NCBI RefSeq assembly: GCF_013340935.1
Contig: NZ_WHOS01000051.1
Span: forward strand, 1 to 51,681
Direction of reading: 5' to 3'
Length of the DNA stretch: 51,681 bases
DNA from: Azospirillum melinis
Lineage (GTDB): Bacteria > Pseudomonadota > Alphaproteobacteria > Azospirillales > Azospirillaceae
Part shown: one piece after another, positions 17,493 to 25,395 of the stretch
Position numbering within the stretch: the first letter of the stretch is position 1
How the letters are laid out: each line of letters opens with the position of its first letter
Position numbers and translations under genes: made by a program
The notes under the pieces: model-generated
Told to the model about the DNA's origin: nothing
Database searches by the model: none
The model's input: only the letters and a program-made list of their open reading frames with translations

Positions 17493-18344
17493 TCAGGACT
17501 TGCCCTTCCACGGCACCAGCCACGCTTCCAGCAGGCGCATTCCGTAGGAAAAGGCGAAGGCGAAGACCGCGATGATGCCGATGCCGACGAAGACCACGTC
17601 GGTGGCGAGGAAATGCGAGGCGGACATGATCATGAAGCCGATGCCGCGGGTGGCGGCGATCAGTTCCGCCGCGACCAGCGTGCTCCAACCGACGCCGATG
17701 CCGATACGCAGGCCGGTCAGGATCTCCGGCAGGGCGCTGGGCAGCACGATGGTGCGGAACAGCTGCCAGCGGCTGGCACCAAGCGACAGCGCGGCGTTCA
17801 CCCGCTCGATCGGCAGGGACCGCACCCCGGCCTGCGCCGACAGGCAGACCGGCGCGAACATCGCCAGCGTCAGCAGGACGATCTTCGACACCTCGCCGAT
17901 GCCGAGCCAGATGATCATCAGCGGCAGATAGGCCAGCGGCGGCAACGGCCAGTAGAACTCGATGGGCGTGTCGAAAACCCCCTTGGCCCAGCGGTTCAGC
18001 CCCATCGCCAGCCCCAGCGGGATGCCGAGCGAGGCGGCGATGACGGCGGCGGAGAAGATGCGGAACAGGCTGGCCGACACATGCTCCCACAGGGTGGCGC
18101 CGGCATAGCCGTCCTCGAGGACCGCCAGGAACTGGGTCGCCACCTCCTGCGGGGTCGGCAGGAACAACGGCGGCACCAGCCGGTAATGGGTCACCAGGAA
18201 CCACGCCGCCAGCAGCAGCAGGGCGGTGGCGAGGCTGATCGGGCCGGTGCGCGCACCGTCCAGTCCGAAGGGATGGAGCCGGACGATCTTCGGCCGGTCC
18301 GCCGGATCGGAGGCGCGGCTTCCGGAACGGGCGAGGTCGGTCAT
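17493..18344 (-). CDS. tauC: Taurine ABC transporter permease
   Basis: A 283-residue inner-membrane subunit of the taurine importer. Hydrophobic helices begin at ISLATALLLLAAWFLV after a polar N-terminus. The EAA loop that contacts TauB is seen as NAALSLGASRWQLFRTIVLP followed by SALPEILTGLRIG. The start overlaps the stop of tauB by four bases (18341-18344), showing translational coupling. Gene order A-B-C-D on one strand and the presence of TauD support taurine as the substrate; taurine transporters can also carry other short sulfonates. Confidence 0.92.
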   Translation of the reverse strand: MTDLARSGSRASDPADRPKIVRLHPFGLDGARTGPISLATALLLLAAWFLVTHYRLVPPLFLPTPQEVATQFLAVLEDGYAGATLWEHVSASLFRIFSAAVIAASLGIPLGLAMGLNRWAKGVFDTPIEFYWPLPPLAYLPLMIIWLGIGEVSKIVLLTLAMFAPVCLSAQAGVRSLPIERVNAALSLGASRWQLFRTIVLPSALPEILTGLRIGIGVGWSTLVAAELIAATRGIGFMIMSASHFLATDVVFVGIGIIAVFAFAFSYGMRLLEAWLVPWKGKS

Positions 18345-19144
18345 TGCAGCACCATCCGGCGGACATCCGCCTCGGCATGCGGGCGATGCACCAGGGACCG
18401 GATCTCGTCGTAGAGATCGGCGAACTCCGGTGCCGACAGGATGGCGCGCACGTCGCGCTCGGCGGCGAAGCGGCGGACGAAATCCAGATCGAAACGGGCG
18501 ACGATCCGGCCGGGCCGCGGCGACATCACCACCACATTGGTGCCGAGGAACAGCGCCTCCTCGATGGAATGGGTGATGAAGAAGATGCGCTTGCCGGTGC
18601 GCGCCCAGACGTCGATCAGCAGTTCCTGCATCTGTTCGCGGGTCAGGCTGTCGAGCGCGCCGAACGGCTCGTCCATCAGCAGGATCTTCGGGTCGGTCGC
18701 CAGCGCGCGGGCAATGCCGACGCGCTGGCGCATGCCGCCCGACAGCTCGTGCGGGAAAGCGTCGGCGAAACCTTCCAGCCCGACCAGCCCCAGCAGTTCC
18801 TCCGCCCGCTCGCGCCGCTCCCTGGCGGGAATCCCGGCGAAGCGCAGGCCGAGCGCCACATTGTCGGCGACGCTGCTCCAGGGCAGCAGCGTGTCCTTCT
18901 GGAACACCACGCCGCGGTCGGCGCCGGGGCTGGCGACCGGCTGGCCGTCCAGCGTGATCGATCCCTCCGACAGGGGCAGGAAACCGGCGATGGCGTTCAG
19001 CAGCGTCGATTTCCCGCAGCCCGATGCCCCCAGCGCCACGACGATGCTGTTGGCGTCGATGTCGAGCGACGCGCGGTCCAGCGCATGAACCACCCGGCCG
19101 TCGCGGGCGGAGAAGAAGACACTGGCGTTGCGGACCTGGAGCAT
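18341..19144 (-). CDS. tauB: Taurine ABC transporter ATPase
   Basis: A 267-residue ATP-binding subunit. Walker A is GASGCGKSTLLNAIAG, the Q-loop is VFQKDTLLPWSSV, the signature is LSGGMRQRVGIARAL, Walker B is ILLMDEPFGALDSLT and the switch histidine lies in FITHSIEEALFLG. The length and the C-terminal stretch after SPRPGRIVARFDLDF match TauB/SsuB. It lies between tauA (41-base gap) and tauC (4-base overlap). It drives taurine uptake at the cytoplasmic face of TauC. Confidence 0.92.
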   Translation of the reverse strand: MLQVRNASVFFSARDGRVVHALDRASLDIDANSIVVALGASGCGKSTLLNAIAGFLPLSEGSITLDGQPVASPGADRGVVFQKDTLLPWSSVADNVALGLRFAGIPARERRERAEELLGLVGLEGFADAFPHELSGGMRQRVGIARALATDPKILLMDEPFGALDSLTREQMQELLIDVWARTGKRIFFITHSIEEALFLGTNVVVMSPRPGRIVARFDLDFVRRFAAERDVRAILSAPEFADLYDEIRSLVHRPHAEADVRRMVLQ

Positions 19145-19185
19145 GGGCGCCCTCCTGTCGGCGGTTAACTTGGCGGGCGGCTGGT

Positions 19186-20202
19186 TCAGCGGATTTCCTT
19201 GACGTAATCGGCGGTGACGAAACCGCCGTAGCTGGGCAGCACGGTGGTGATCTTCTTCTGCTCCTTCAGGAACTCCGCCGTGTCCTTCAGGATCTTGCCC
19301 GCACCGCTTCCCTCGCCACCGGACAGCCAGGCAGTGGAGGCCTGCACCTCCGCCGGGACCAGCGACAGGTTGGTCAGCGCCGACGCCTGATCGGACGGCG
19401 TGCCGCCCAGCAGCTTCGCCAGCGTCTTCGCATTCTCAGAATCCGGCCCCCAGGCCGCCTTGTCGTTGCGGAAGGAGGCGCTGTAGCGCTCGATGGTGCC
19501 GGCGAAGCTCTTGAGGAAGGCGGGATTGTCCTTGGCGAAGGCGGCGGTCGCCACCCAGGCGCTGAAGGTCGGGGCGCCGCGGTCGGCCACCTCGCGTGAG
19601 GTCAGCAGCACCTTGCCGGTCTTCTTCAGCTCGGTCAGGGCGGGATCCCAGACAAAGGCGCCGTCCAGGTCGCCGCGGTTCCAGGCGGCGACGATGTCCG
19701 GCTGCGGGATGGCGAAGACCTGGGCGTCGCGTTCCGTCAGCTTTTCCTGCTTCAGCACGGCGAGCAGCTGGTAATGGTCGGTGGAGACCGGAGCCGCCGC
19801 CAGCTTCTTGCCCTTGAGGTCCGACGGCTTTTCGATGCCGGAGCCGTTGCGCACCACCAGCGCCTCGTCGGTGCCGGAAATGGTGGCGAGATGGAAGGCC
19901 TTCACGTCCAGCCCGCGGCTGACCGCGGCGGCGAAGGGGCTGGAGCCGACATAGCCGACCTGCACATCGCCCGAGGCGATGGCGGCGAAGATCTCCGCGC
20001 CCGAATTGAATTTACGGAAGTCGATCTCGGTGCCGGTCGCCTTGGCGAAATCGCCGTTGGCGATGGCGACCGAGGAAGGCAGCGCATCGGTCTGATAGCC
20101 GACCACGACCTTGCCGGACGCGGCTTCGGCGATGGTGGAGGCAGCAAAGGGGACGACCGCCGCCAGCGCGGCAGAGAGGAGGGTGGGCAGATTGGTCTTC
20201 AT
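19186..20202 (-). CDS. tauA: Taurine-binding periplasmic protein
   Basis: A 338-residue binding protein with a Sec signal (MKTNLPTLLSAALAAVVPFA, cut near AEAASG). The mature protein starts with KVVVGYQTDALPSSVAIANG and has the lobe motifs FNSGAEIFAAIASGDVQVGY and YVGSSPFAAAVSRGLDV. The VPQPDIV-like element of TauA is seen as AIPQPDIVAAWNRGDLDGAF. I start at the ATG at 20202 with GGGGGA seven bases upstream, rather than the extended start at 20220. First gene of tauABCD, divergent from the long sulfur operon across a shared AT-rich region. Expected to be induced under sulfate limitation; the regulator is not in this operon. Confidence 0.92.
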   Translation of the reverse strand: MKTNLPTLLSAALAAVVPFAASTIAEAASGKVVVGYQTDALPSSVAIANGDFAKATGTEIDFRKFNSGAEIFAAIASGDVQVGYVGSSPFAAAVSRGLDVKAFHLATISGTDEALVVRNGSGIEKPSDLKGKKLAAAPVSTDHYQLLAVLKQEKLTERDAQVFAIPQPDIVAAWNRGDLDGAFVWDPALTELKKTGKVLLTSREVADRGAPTFSAWVATAAFAKDNPAFLKSFAGTIERYSASFRNDKAAWGPDSENAKTLAKLLGGTPSDQASALTNLSLVPAEVQASTAWLSGGEGSGAGKILKDTAEFLKEQKKITTVLPSYGGFVTADYVKEIR

Positions 20203-20591
20203 CGTCGTTTCCCCCGTCACGGTGTGAATGCCGGCCTGCGAGGTCCGGGAATCCGAATGTCCGTGAACCTTAAAGCGACGCTCGCGCCGTTGTCACCATA
20301 AAATCTACATCTCTACAGGGAAATAGTTTTTATATACACTTTTTGTTTGTTTAAAAATGCCGGCGTCGCGTCATCGGGCTTGGCTGGAAGCAGCATTTCC
20401 TCGCCTTCGGGTGACCGGAAGCGGTACCGATTTCGCCAAAAATATCAGGCGATATGAAGCGGACACTTGACCTGGCCGTTTTTTCCCACTTTCCTATAGA
20501 CAACAAGATATTTAAACAGTCTTTAACTGTTATATCCCGGCAGCCGATGGGAAGCGCCACGACCCCAAACCACCTGACAAGGAGTTCAGCC
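20203..20591. promoter_or_regulatory. Divergent promoter region of tauABCD and the 20.6-kb sulfur operon
   Basis: This 389-base AT-rich stretch holds no convincing gene. It should carry the promoters of both divergent operons. Visible elements are CATAAAATCTAC (20297-20308), nearly repeated before the operon at 31037 as CATAAAATTTAC (30912-30923); TTTCCTAT (20490-20497), shared with two other upstream regions; and the inverted repeat AACAGT-cttta-ACTGTT (20515-20531). A strong ribosome site AAGGAG (20579-20584) precedes the first plus-strand start. Control by a CysB/Cbl/SsuR-like LysR regulator is plausible but not shown. Confidence 0.55.
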
Positions 20592-20801
20592 ATGCAGGGT
20601 TTGAGTGATTTCGACCGGATGGTGATGGCGTCCCTCTGCCCTTCGGGCGCGCTGGTGCTGCCGCTGCTGCCGCCCGACGGGCACGCGGCGGACATGACAG
20701 ATGGCTCTGGCGGCGATGAGCTTCCGGACCGCGGCCTGCTTCCGCTCGGCCTCGGCATCGTCTCTGCCATTCTCCTGGCATCGCTGGCGGCGCTGGCCTG
20801 A
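20592..20801 (+). CDS. Small membrane protein, 69 residues, unknown function
   Basis: A short open frame directly after an excellent ribosome site (AAGGAG, seven bases before the ATG). It encodes 69 residues: a polar N-terminal half with one Cys (MASLCPSGA), an acidic middle (DMTDGSGGDELPDRG) and one C-terminal membrane helix (LGLGIVSAILLASLAALA). It is the first cistron of the sulfur operon, 43 bases before the ligase gene. I recognise no family. Its ribosome site, position and helix argue for a real gene; it could be a small transporter accessory or a leader peptide. Overlapping longer frames on either strand have no such signals. Confidence 0.55.
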   Translation: MQGLSDFDRMVMASLCPSGALVLPLLPPDGHAADMTDGSGGDELPDRGLLPLGLGIVSAILLASLAALA

Positions 20802-20844
20802 TCGGGCCGGCAGCCGCCTTCCAACTCTTGAAGGATAAGAACAA

Positions 20845-22179
20845 GTGGCGGTTCAGGACCACGACGCATACTGGCACCCCGGTCTGGAAACCCAGAGCCG
20901 CGCCGACTGGCGGCAATTGCAGCTCGACCTGCTGAAGGATCATCTGCGGCACGCTTACGATGGCTCGCCCTACTACCGCGCCGCCTTCGATGCGCAGGGG
21001 GTGTCGCCGGGGGACCTGCACACGCTGGACGACCTGCGCCGGTTCCCTTTCCTGGACAAGGCGACCATCCGCGACCGCCAGACCGCGGTGCCGCCCTTCG
21101 GCGATCTGGTCGCTGTGCCGGAACGGGAGATCGTCTACATCTCCGCCTCCAGCGGATCGACCGGGGTGCCGACCGCCTCGCCCTTCACCTCCAAGGATTT
21201 TGAGGAATGGATCGACTATGAGGCACGGCAGTTCTGGTCAAGCGGCCTGCGCCCGACCGACCGCTATGCCCATGCACTGAACTTCTCGCTGTTCGTCGGC
21301 GGTCCCTGTGTGATGGGTGCGCAGAAACTGGGCGCGCTCAGCATCCATGCCGGCACCCTGCCGTCGGAACGGCTGCTGGCGGTGCTGAACCAGTTCAGGG
21401 CGACGGCACTGTGGACGACGCCGTCCTACGCCTGGCATCTCGGCGAGACCGCCCAGAGCGAGGGCATCGACCCCGCCCGCGACCTCGCCGTCCGCCGCCT
21501 GTTCGTGGCGGGCGAGCCCGGCGGTTCGATCCCGGAGACGCGTGAACGGATCGAGGCGCTGTGGGGGGCGGAGGTCTACGATTATTACGGCCTGTCCGAC
21601 ATCTTCGGCTCCTGCGCCGGCATGTGCGTGGAGAAGGACGGGCTGCACTGGGCCGAGGACCATATCCTGGTCGAGGTGCTGAACCCCGAAACCCTCGAAC
21701 CGGTGGCGGAGGGCGAGCGCGGCGAGCTGGTGCTGACCACCCTGCGCAAGCGCGCCCGCCCGATCATCCGCTTCCGCACCGGCGACATCGTGTCGGTGAC
21801 GACGGAGCCCTGCCGCTGCGGCCGCACCTCCCTGCGGCTGAAGGGCGTGCATGGGCGGCTCGACGACATGCTGATCGTCAAGGGCGTCAACCTGTTCCCC
21901 GGCGACGTGGAGGCGGTGGTGCGCCAGGACCCGGCGCTGACCGGGGAATACCGGCTGGTGCTCGACCGGGTCGAGCGGCTGGACCGATTGACGGTCGAGG
22001 CGGAACACACCCAGGGCTTCAACGGCGATCTGGAGGAACTGCGGGGCCGGCTGCGGCGCCAGCTGAAGGCCGCCACCGGCGTCGGGGCGGAGGTCGCCCT
22101 GCTCGCCCCCGGCACGCTGCCCCGTGCCGTCCACAAGGCCAAGCGAATCGACGACCGCCGCCAGCACGTCTGGTCGTGA
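20845..22179 (+). CDS. PaaK-like adenylate-forming enzyme (phenylacetate-CoA ligase family)
   Basis: A 444-residue ANL-superfamily enzyme that would activate a carboxylate with ATP, giving an acyl-adenylate and usually an acyl-CoA. Motifs are the P-loop-like SASSGSTGVPTASPFT, the YYGLSDIFGS core, FRTGDIVSVT with a Cys pair nearby (CRCGRTS), GRLDDMLIVKGVNLFPGDVE and the C-terminal catalytic lysine region AVHKAKRID. It starts with GTG at 20845 behind AAGGATAAGA. It is the first enzyme gene of the operon, followed by a nitroreductase and an ABC importer. The usual phenylacetate genes are absent, so the substrate is probably an imported organosulfur acid; that is inference. Confidence 0.85.
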   Translation: MAVQDHDAYWHPGLETQSRADWRQLQLDLLKDHLRHAYDGSPYYRAAFDAQGVSPGDLHTLDDLRRFPFLDKATIRDRQTAVPPFGDLVAVPEREIVYISASSGSTGVPTASPFTSKDFEEWIDYEARQFWSSGLRPTDRYAHALNFSLFVGGPCVMGAQKLGALSIHAGTLPSERLLAVLNQFRATALWTTPSYAWHLGETAQSEGIDPARDLAVRRLFVAGEPGGSIPETRERIEALWGAEVYDYYGLSDIFGSCAGMCVEKDGLHWAEDHILVEVLNPETLEPVAEGERGELVLTTLRKRARPIIRFRTGDIVSVTTEPCRCGRTSLRLKGVHGRLDDMLIVKGVNLFPGDVEAVVRQDPALTGEYRLVLDRVERLDRLTVEAEHTQGFNGDLEELRGRLRRQLKAATGVGAEVALLAPGTLPRAVHKAKRIDDRRQHVWS

Positions 22180-22206
22180 CCCAATCCCCTGACGGAGCCC
22201 GCTCCC

Positions 22207-22839
22207 ATGCCGGACACCCATCTTCCCGCCACCGAACAGCCGCCCGACGACCTCGCGCCCGAACACATTGCTTTGGCGGCCGACCGCCTGTTCCTCAACG
22301 CCCGCACGCCGCAAAGCTGGTCCGACCGGCCGGTCCCGGCGGAGACGCTGCATCGCCTCTATGAACTGGTCCGGCTGGCGCCGACCGCCTTCAACGGCAG
22401 CCCGGCGCGCTTCGTCTTCCTGACCACGCCGGAGGCGAAGGAGCGGCTGCGACCGGCATTGAGCCGCGGCAACCAGTCCAAGCTGGCGGCCGGCGCCATC
22501 GCCATCGTCGCCTATGACCGCCGCTTCTTCGAGCATCTGCCGTTGCTGAGCCCGCATTACGACCCCTCGCCGATGTTCGTCGACGAGCCGTCGCTGGCCG
22601 AGACCACGGCCTTCCGCAATGGCTCTCTCCAGGCCGGTTACCTGATCCTGGCCGCGCGGCTGCTGGGTCTGGATGCCGGGCCGATGTCCGGCTTCGATGC
22701 CGAAGCGGTCGATGCGGAGTTCTTCGCCGACGGCCGGCTGCGCACCAACCTGCTGGTGGCTCTGGGCCATGCCGACGGCCCGCCGTCGCGCCCGCGCGCC
22801 CCGCGGCTGGACGCGTCGAAGGCGGTGGTGATCCTTTGA
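22207..22839 (+). CDS. Nitroreductase-family flavoprotein (RutE/HadB-like)
   Basis: A 210-residue FMN enzyme of the nitroreductase fold. RutE-type marks are LNARTPQSWSDRPVP, the FMN-contact segment LAPTAFNGSPARFVF, RNGSLQAGYLILAARLLGLD and GPMSGFDAEAVDAEFF. RutE reduces malonic semialdehyde in pyrimidine breakdown. No other rut genes are here, so in this operon the enzyme may reduce or oxidise an aldehyde or conjugated intermediate of the imported compound. It lies 27 bases after the ligase gene and 49 bases before the permease gene. Family firm, role unknown. Confidence 0.85.
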   Translation: MPDTHLPATEQPPDDLAPEHIALAADRLFLNARTPQSWSDRPVPAETLHRLYELVRLAPTAFNGSPARFVFLTTPEAKERLRPALSRGNQSKLAAGAIAIVAYDRRFFEHLPLLSPHYDPSPMFVDEPSLAETTAFRNGSLQAGYLILAARLLGLDAGPMSGFDAEAVDAEFFADGRLRTNLLVALGHADGPPSRPRAPRLDASKAVVIL

Positions 22840-22888
22840 GCCCAACGCCGTAGCGGCCGGCAAATCCCGGCCGAACGGGAGATCGATC

Positions 22889-23941
22889 ATGAGCGTGAAC
22901 GACACGGCCGCCGCCCTGCCGGCGGCCAACGGCGGAGCCTTGCCAATCGGCGGCGGCCTCCCGTCCAACCTCCTCCTGCGTTTTTCCGCCGCCGCCCTGC
23001 TGTGGTTCGCCGCCTCCGGCGTGACGGCCCTGTGGCCAGACGCCGCCGATGCCCAGGAGTGGGAACGGACCGGGGAATTCGCCAGCCTGCTGGTGGTCGC
23101 CGCAGGGCTGCTGGTGCTGGCCGCCCTGCTGGCTGCGGCGATCCGTCCGGCGCCGCGCAGCCGGCTGGAAGCCGCCATTGCCAGCCTGTCGGCGTCCGTT
23201 CCCTGGCTGATCGCCCTGGCGTTGGGCGTCACCGGGTGGGAAATCCTGACCGCCAAGCTCAATCTGCTGCCGCGGCCCTTCTTCGTCCCGCCGCAGGCGC
23301 TGCTGGAGGTCTATCTCGACGACTGGCCGCGGCTGCTCGACTGCTTTGCCGCATCGCTGAGGCTGCTGATCACCGGCTATGCCGTGGGTTCGATCCTTGG
23401 CGTGGTGACCGGCGTCGCCATCGGTTGGTCGCGCGCGGTCGGCTATTGGGTGCACCCGGTTCTGCGGCTGATCGGCCCGCTGCCGGCCACCGCGTGGCTG
23501 CCCATCGCCTTCTTCGCCTTTCCGACCAGCTGGAGCGCCAGTGTCTTCCTGATCGCGCTCGCCAGCGGCGTGCCGGTGACCGTCCTCACCTGGTCCGGCG
23601 TGGCCGGGGTCAACAGCGCCTATTACGACATCGCCCGCACGCTGGGCGCCTCCCCGCGCTTCCTGGTGCTGAAGGTCGCCGTCCCGGCGGCGATGCCGCA
23701 TGTCTTCGTCGGGCTGTTCATGGGGCTGGGCGCCTCCTTCGCCGTCCTGGTGGTGGCGGAGATGCTGGGCGTGAAGTCCGGGGTCGGCTGGTACCTGCAA
23801 TGGGCCCAGGGCTGGGCCGCCTACGGCAACATGTATGCGGCCCTGCTGGTGATGGCGCTGCTCTGCTCCGGACTGGTGACGCTGCTGTTCCGCGTCCGCG
23901 ACCGCCTGCTCGCCTGGCAGAAGGGAATGTTGAAATGGTAG
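22889..23941 (+). CDS. ABC importer permease (sulfonate/nitrate/taurine family)
   Basis: A 350-residue permease, longer than SsuC because of an N-terminal extension with two additional hydrophobic stretches (LLLRFSAAALLWFAASGV and LLVVAAGLLVLAALLAAAI). The standard core begins at VPWLIALALGVTGWEIL; the ATPase-docking loop is YYDIARTLGASPRFLVLKVA followed by VPAAMPHVFVGLF. The stop TAG overlaps the ATG of the ATPase gene, so the two are coupled. The binding protein that feeds it is probably the one at 27048, separated by the dioxygenase and rhodanese genes. The N-terminal extension is unusual for the family. Confidence 0.87.
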   Translation: MSVNDTAAALPAANGGALPIGGGLPSNLLLRFSAAALLWFAASGVTALWPDAADAQEWERTGEFASLLVVAAGLLVLAALLAAAIRPAPRSRLEAAIASLSASVPWLIALALGVTGWEILTAKLNLLPRPFFVPPQALLEVYLDDWPRLLDCFAASLRLLITGYAVGSILGVVTGVAIGWSRAVGYWVHPVLRLIGPLPATAWLPIAFFAFPTSWSASVFLIALASGVPVTVLTWSGVAGVNSAYYDIARTLGASPRFLVLKVAVPAAMPHVFVGLFMGLGASFAVLVVAEMLGVKSGVGWYLQWAQGWAAYGNMYAALLVMALLCSGLVTLLFRVRDRLLAWQKGMLKW

Positions 23942-24729
23942 CGCTCGAAAGCACCGACACCCAAGCCGGGGTGGCCGGCATGACCATCGACGTGCAGGCG
24001 GTCAGCCACAGCTTCGACCTGCATGGCGCACCGCTGCCGGTGCTGGACGGGGTGGAACTGCGGGTCGAGCCGGGCGAACTGGTCGCCCTGCTGGGGCCGA
24101 GCGGCTGCGGCAAGTCCACCCTGCTGCGGCTGGTCGCCGGGCTGGAACCGCCCAGCCGCGGCAGCATCCTGGCCGACGGTCGCCCCATCGACGGTCCCGA
24201 CCCGTCGCGCGTCGTCGTCTTCCAGGACCCGACGCTCTATCCCTGGCGCACCGTGCGCGACAATGTCGCCCTGGGGCTGGAGGCGCGCGGCCTGTTGCGC
24301 TCGCAAGGGCACCGGATCGACAAGGCACTGGCGCTGGTCGGGCTGACCGGCTTCGAAAGGGCCTATCCGCACCAGCTGTCCGGCGGCATGGCCCAGCGCG
24401 CGGCGCTGGCCCGCGCCCTGGTCAACGACCCCCGCCTGCTGATCCTCGACGAACCGCTGGGCAAGCTGGACAGCCTGACCCGGCTGGCGATGCAGAGCGA
24501 ACTGGTCGATCTGTGGCGCAGTTCTGGCTTCACCGGCCTGCTGGTCACCCACGACATCGAAGAGGCGCTGTTCATGGCGACCCGCGTGATCGTGTTCAGC
24601 GGCCGCCCGGCCCGCATCAAGGCCGATCTGCCCATCGACCGTCCCTATCCCCGCCACCGCGGCGATCCGGTCCTGACCGAGCTTCGTCACCGCATTCTCG
24701 AACTGCTCGGCCTTGCCGAGACCTGGTGA
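23935..24729 (+). CDS. ABC importer ATPase (SsuB-like)
   Basis: A 264-residue ATP-binding subunit with Walker A GPSGCGKSTLLRLVAG, Q-loop VFQDPTLYPWRTV, signature LSGGMAQRAALARAL, Walker B LLILDEPLGKLDSLT and switch VTHDIEEALFMA. The start ATG at 23935 lies inside the last codons of the permease gene (ATGGTAG), a seven-base overlap. In Walker B the usual EPFGALD is EPLGKLD, a small family variant. It pairs with the permease at 22889. The next gene, a thiol dioxygenase, follows after 12 bases. Confidence 0.88.
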   Translation: MVALESTDTQAGVAGMTIDVQAVSHSFDLHGAPLPVLDGVELRVEPGELVALLGPSGCGKSTLLRLVAGLEPPSRGSILADGRPIDGPDPSRVVVFQDPTLYPWRTVRDNVALGLEARGLLRSQGHRIDKALALVGLTGFERAYPHQLSGGMAQRAALARALVNDPRLLILDEPLGKLDSLTRLAMQSELVDLWRSSGFTGLLVTHDIEEALFMATRVIVFSGRPARIKADLPIDRPYPRHRGDPVLTELRHRILELLGLAETW

Positions 24730-24741
24730 GGACACCCGACC

Positions 24742-25380
24742 ATGCCTGACAACCTCCCACCCGCTAACGCCATCCCGAACTTGGAACGTCTGCGCGGCTT
24801 CATCGCCGACCTCACCCGGCTAGTGGAGCGGCACAGCGACGACGAGCCCGCGGTGCTCGATGCCGGCCGCGCCCTGCTGGCCGGGCTTATCGCCGTCGAC
24901 GACTGGCTGCCCGACGCCTATGCCCAGCCCGACCCGGTGCATTACCGTCAGTATCTGCTGCATTGCGACCCGTACGAGCGCTTCTCCGTCGTCAGCTTCG
25001 TCTGGGGACCGGGGCAGCGGACACCGATCCACGACCACACCGTCTGGGGCCTCGTCGGCATCCTGCGCGGGGCGGAGCGGTCGCAACGCTACGACCTCCA
25101 GCCACAGGGCGGCCCGCCCGTCGCCTCTCCGCCCGAACTCCTGAAGGCCGGGTCGGTCGAGGCGGTGTCGCCCCGCATCGGCGATGTCCATGCGATCTCG
25201 AACGCGCTGGCTGACCGGCCGTCCATCAGCATCCATGTCTATGGCGGCAACATCGGCGCCGTCCGGCGGTCGGTGTTCGACCCGCTGACCGGCCAGCGCA
25301 AGCCCTTCATCTCCGGCTATGCCAACAGCGCCCTGCCCAACCTGTGGGACCGTTCGCAGCCCGTTCCCCACGCCGCCTGA
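24742..25380 (+). CDS. Cysteine dioxygenase-family thiol dioxygenase
   Basis: A 212-residue cupin of the cysteine dioxygenase type I family, which uses Fe(II) and O2 to turn a thiol such as cysteine or 3-mercaptopropionate into a sulfinate. The three-histidine iron site is visible: His97 and His99 in TPIHDHTVWG, and His150 in GDVHAISN. The acid/base motif SxHxY is present as SIHVYGG (Ser163, His165, Tyr167). The Cys that forms the Cys-Tyr crosslink in mammalian enzymes is absent, as in bacterial members. It sits between the importer ATPase and a rhodanese gene, suggesting that the imported or derived thiol is oxidised and its sulfur handed on. The exact thiol is not known. Confidence 0.88.
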   Translation: MPDNLPPANAIPNLERLRGFIADLTRLVERHSDDEPAVLDAGRALLAGLIAVDDWLPDAYAQPDPVHYRQYLLHCDPYERFSVVSFVWGPGQRTPIHDHTVWGLVGILRGAERSQRYDLQPQGGPPVASPPELLKAGSVEAVSPRIGDVHAISNALADRPSISIHVYGGNIGAVRRSVFDPLTGQRKPFISGYANSALPNLWDRSQPVPHAA

Positions 25381-25395
25381 GGATCCGTCACCGCC

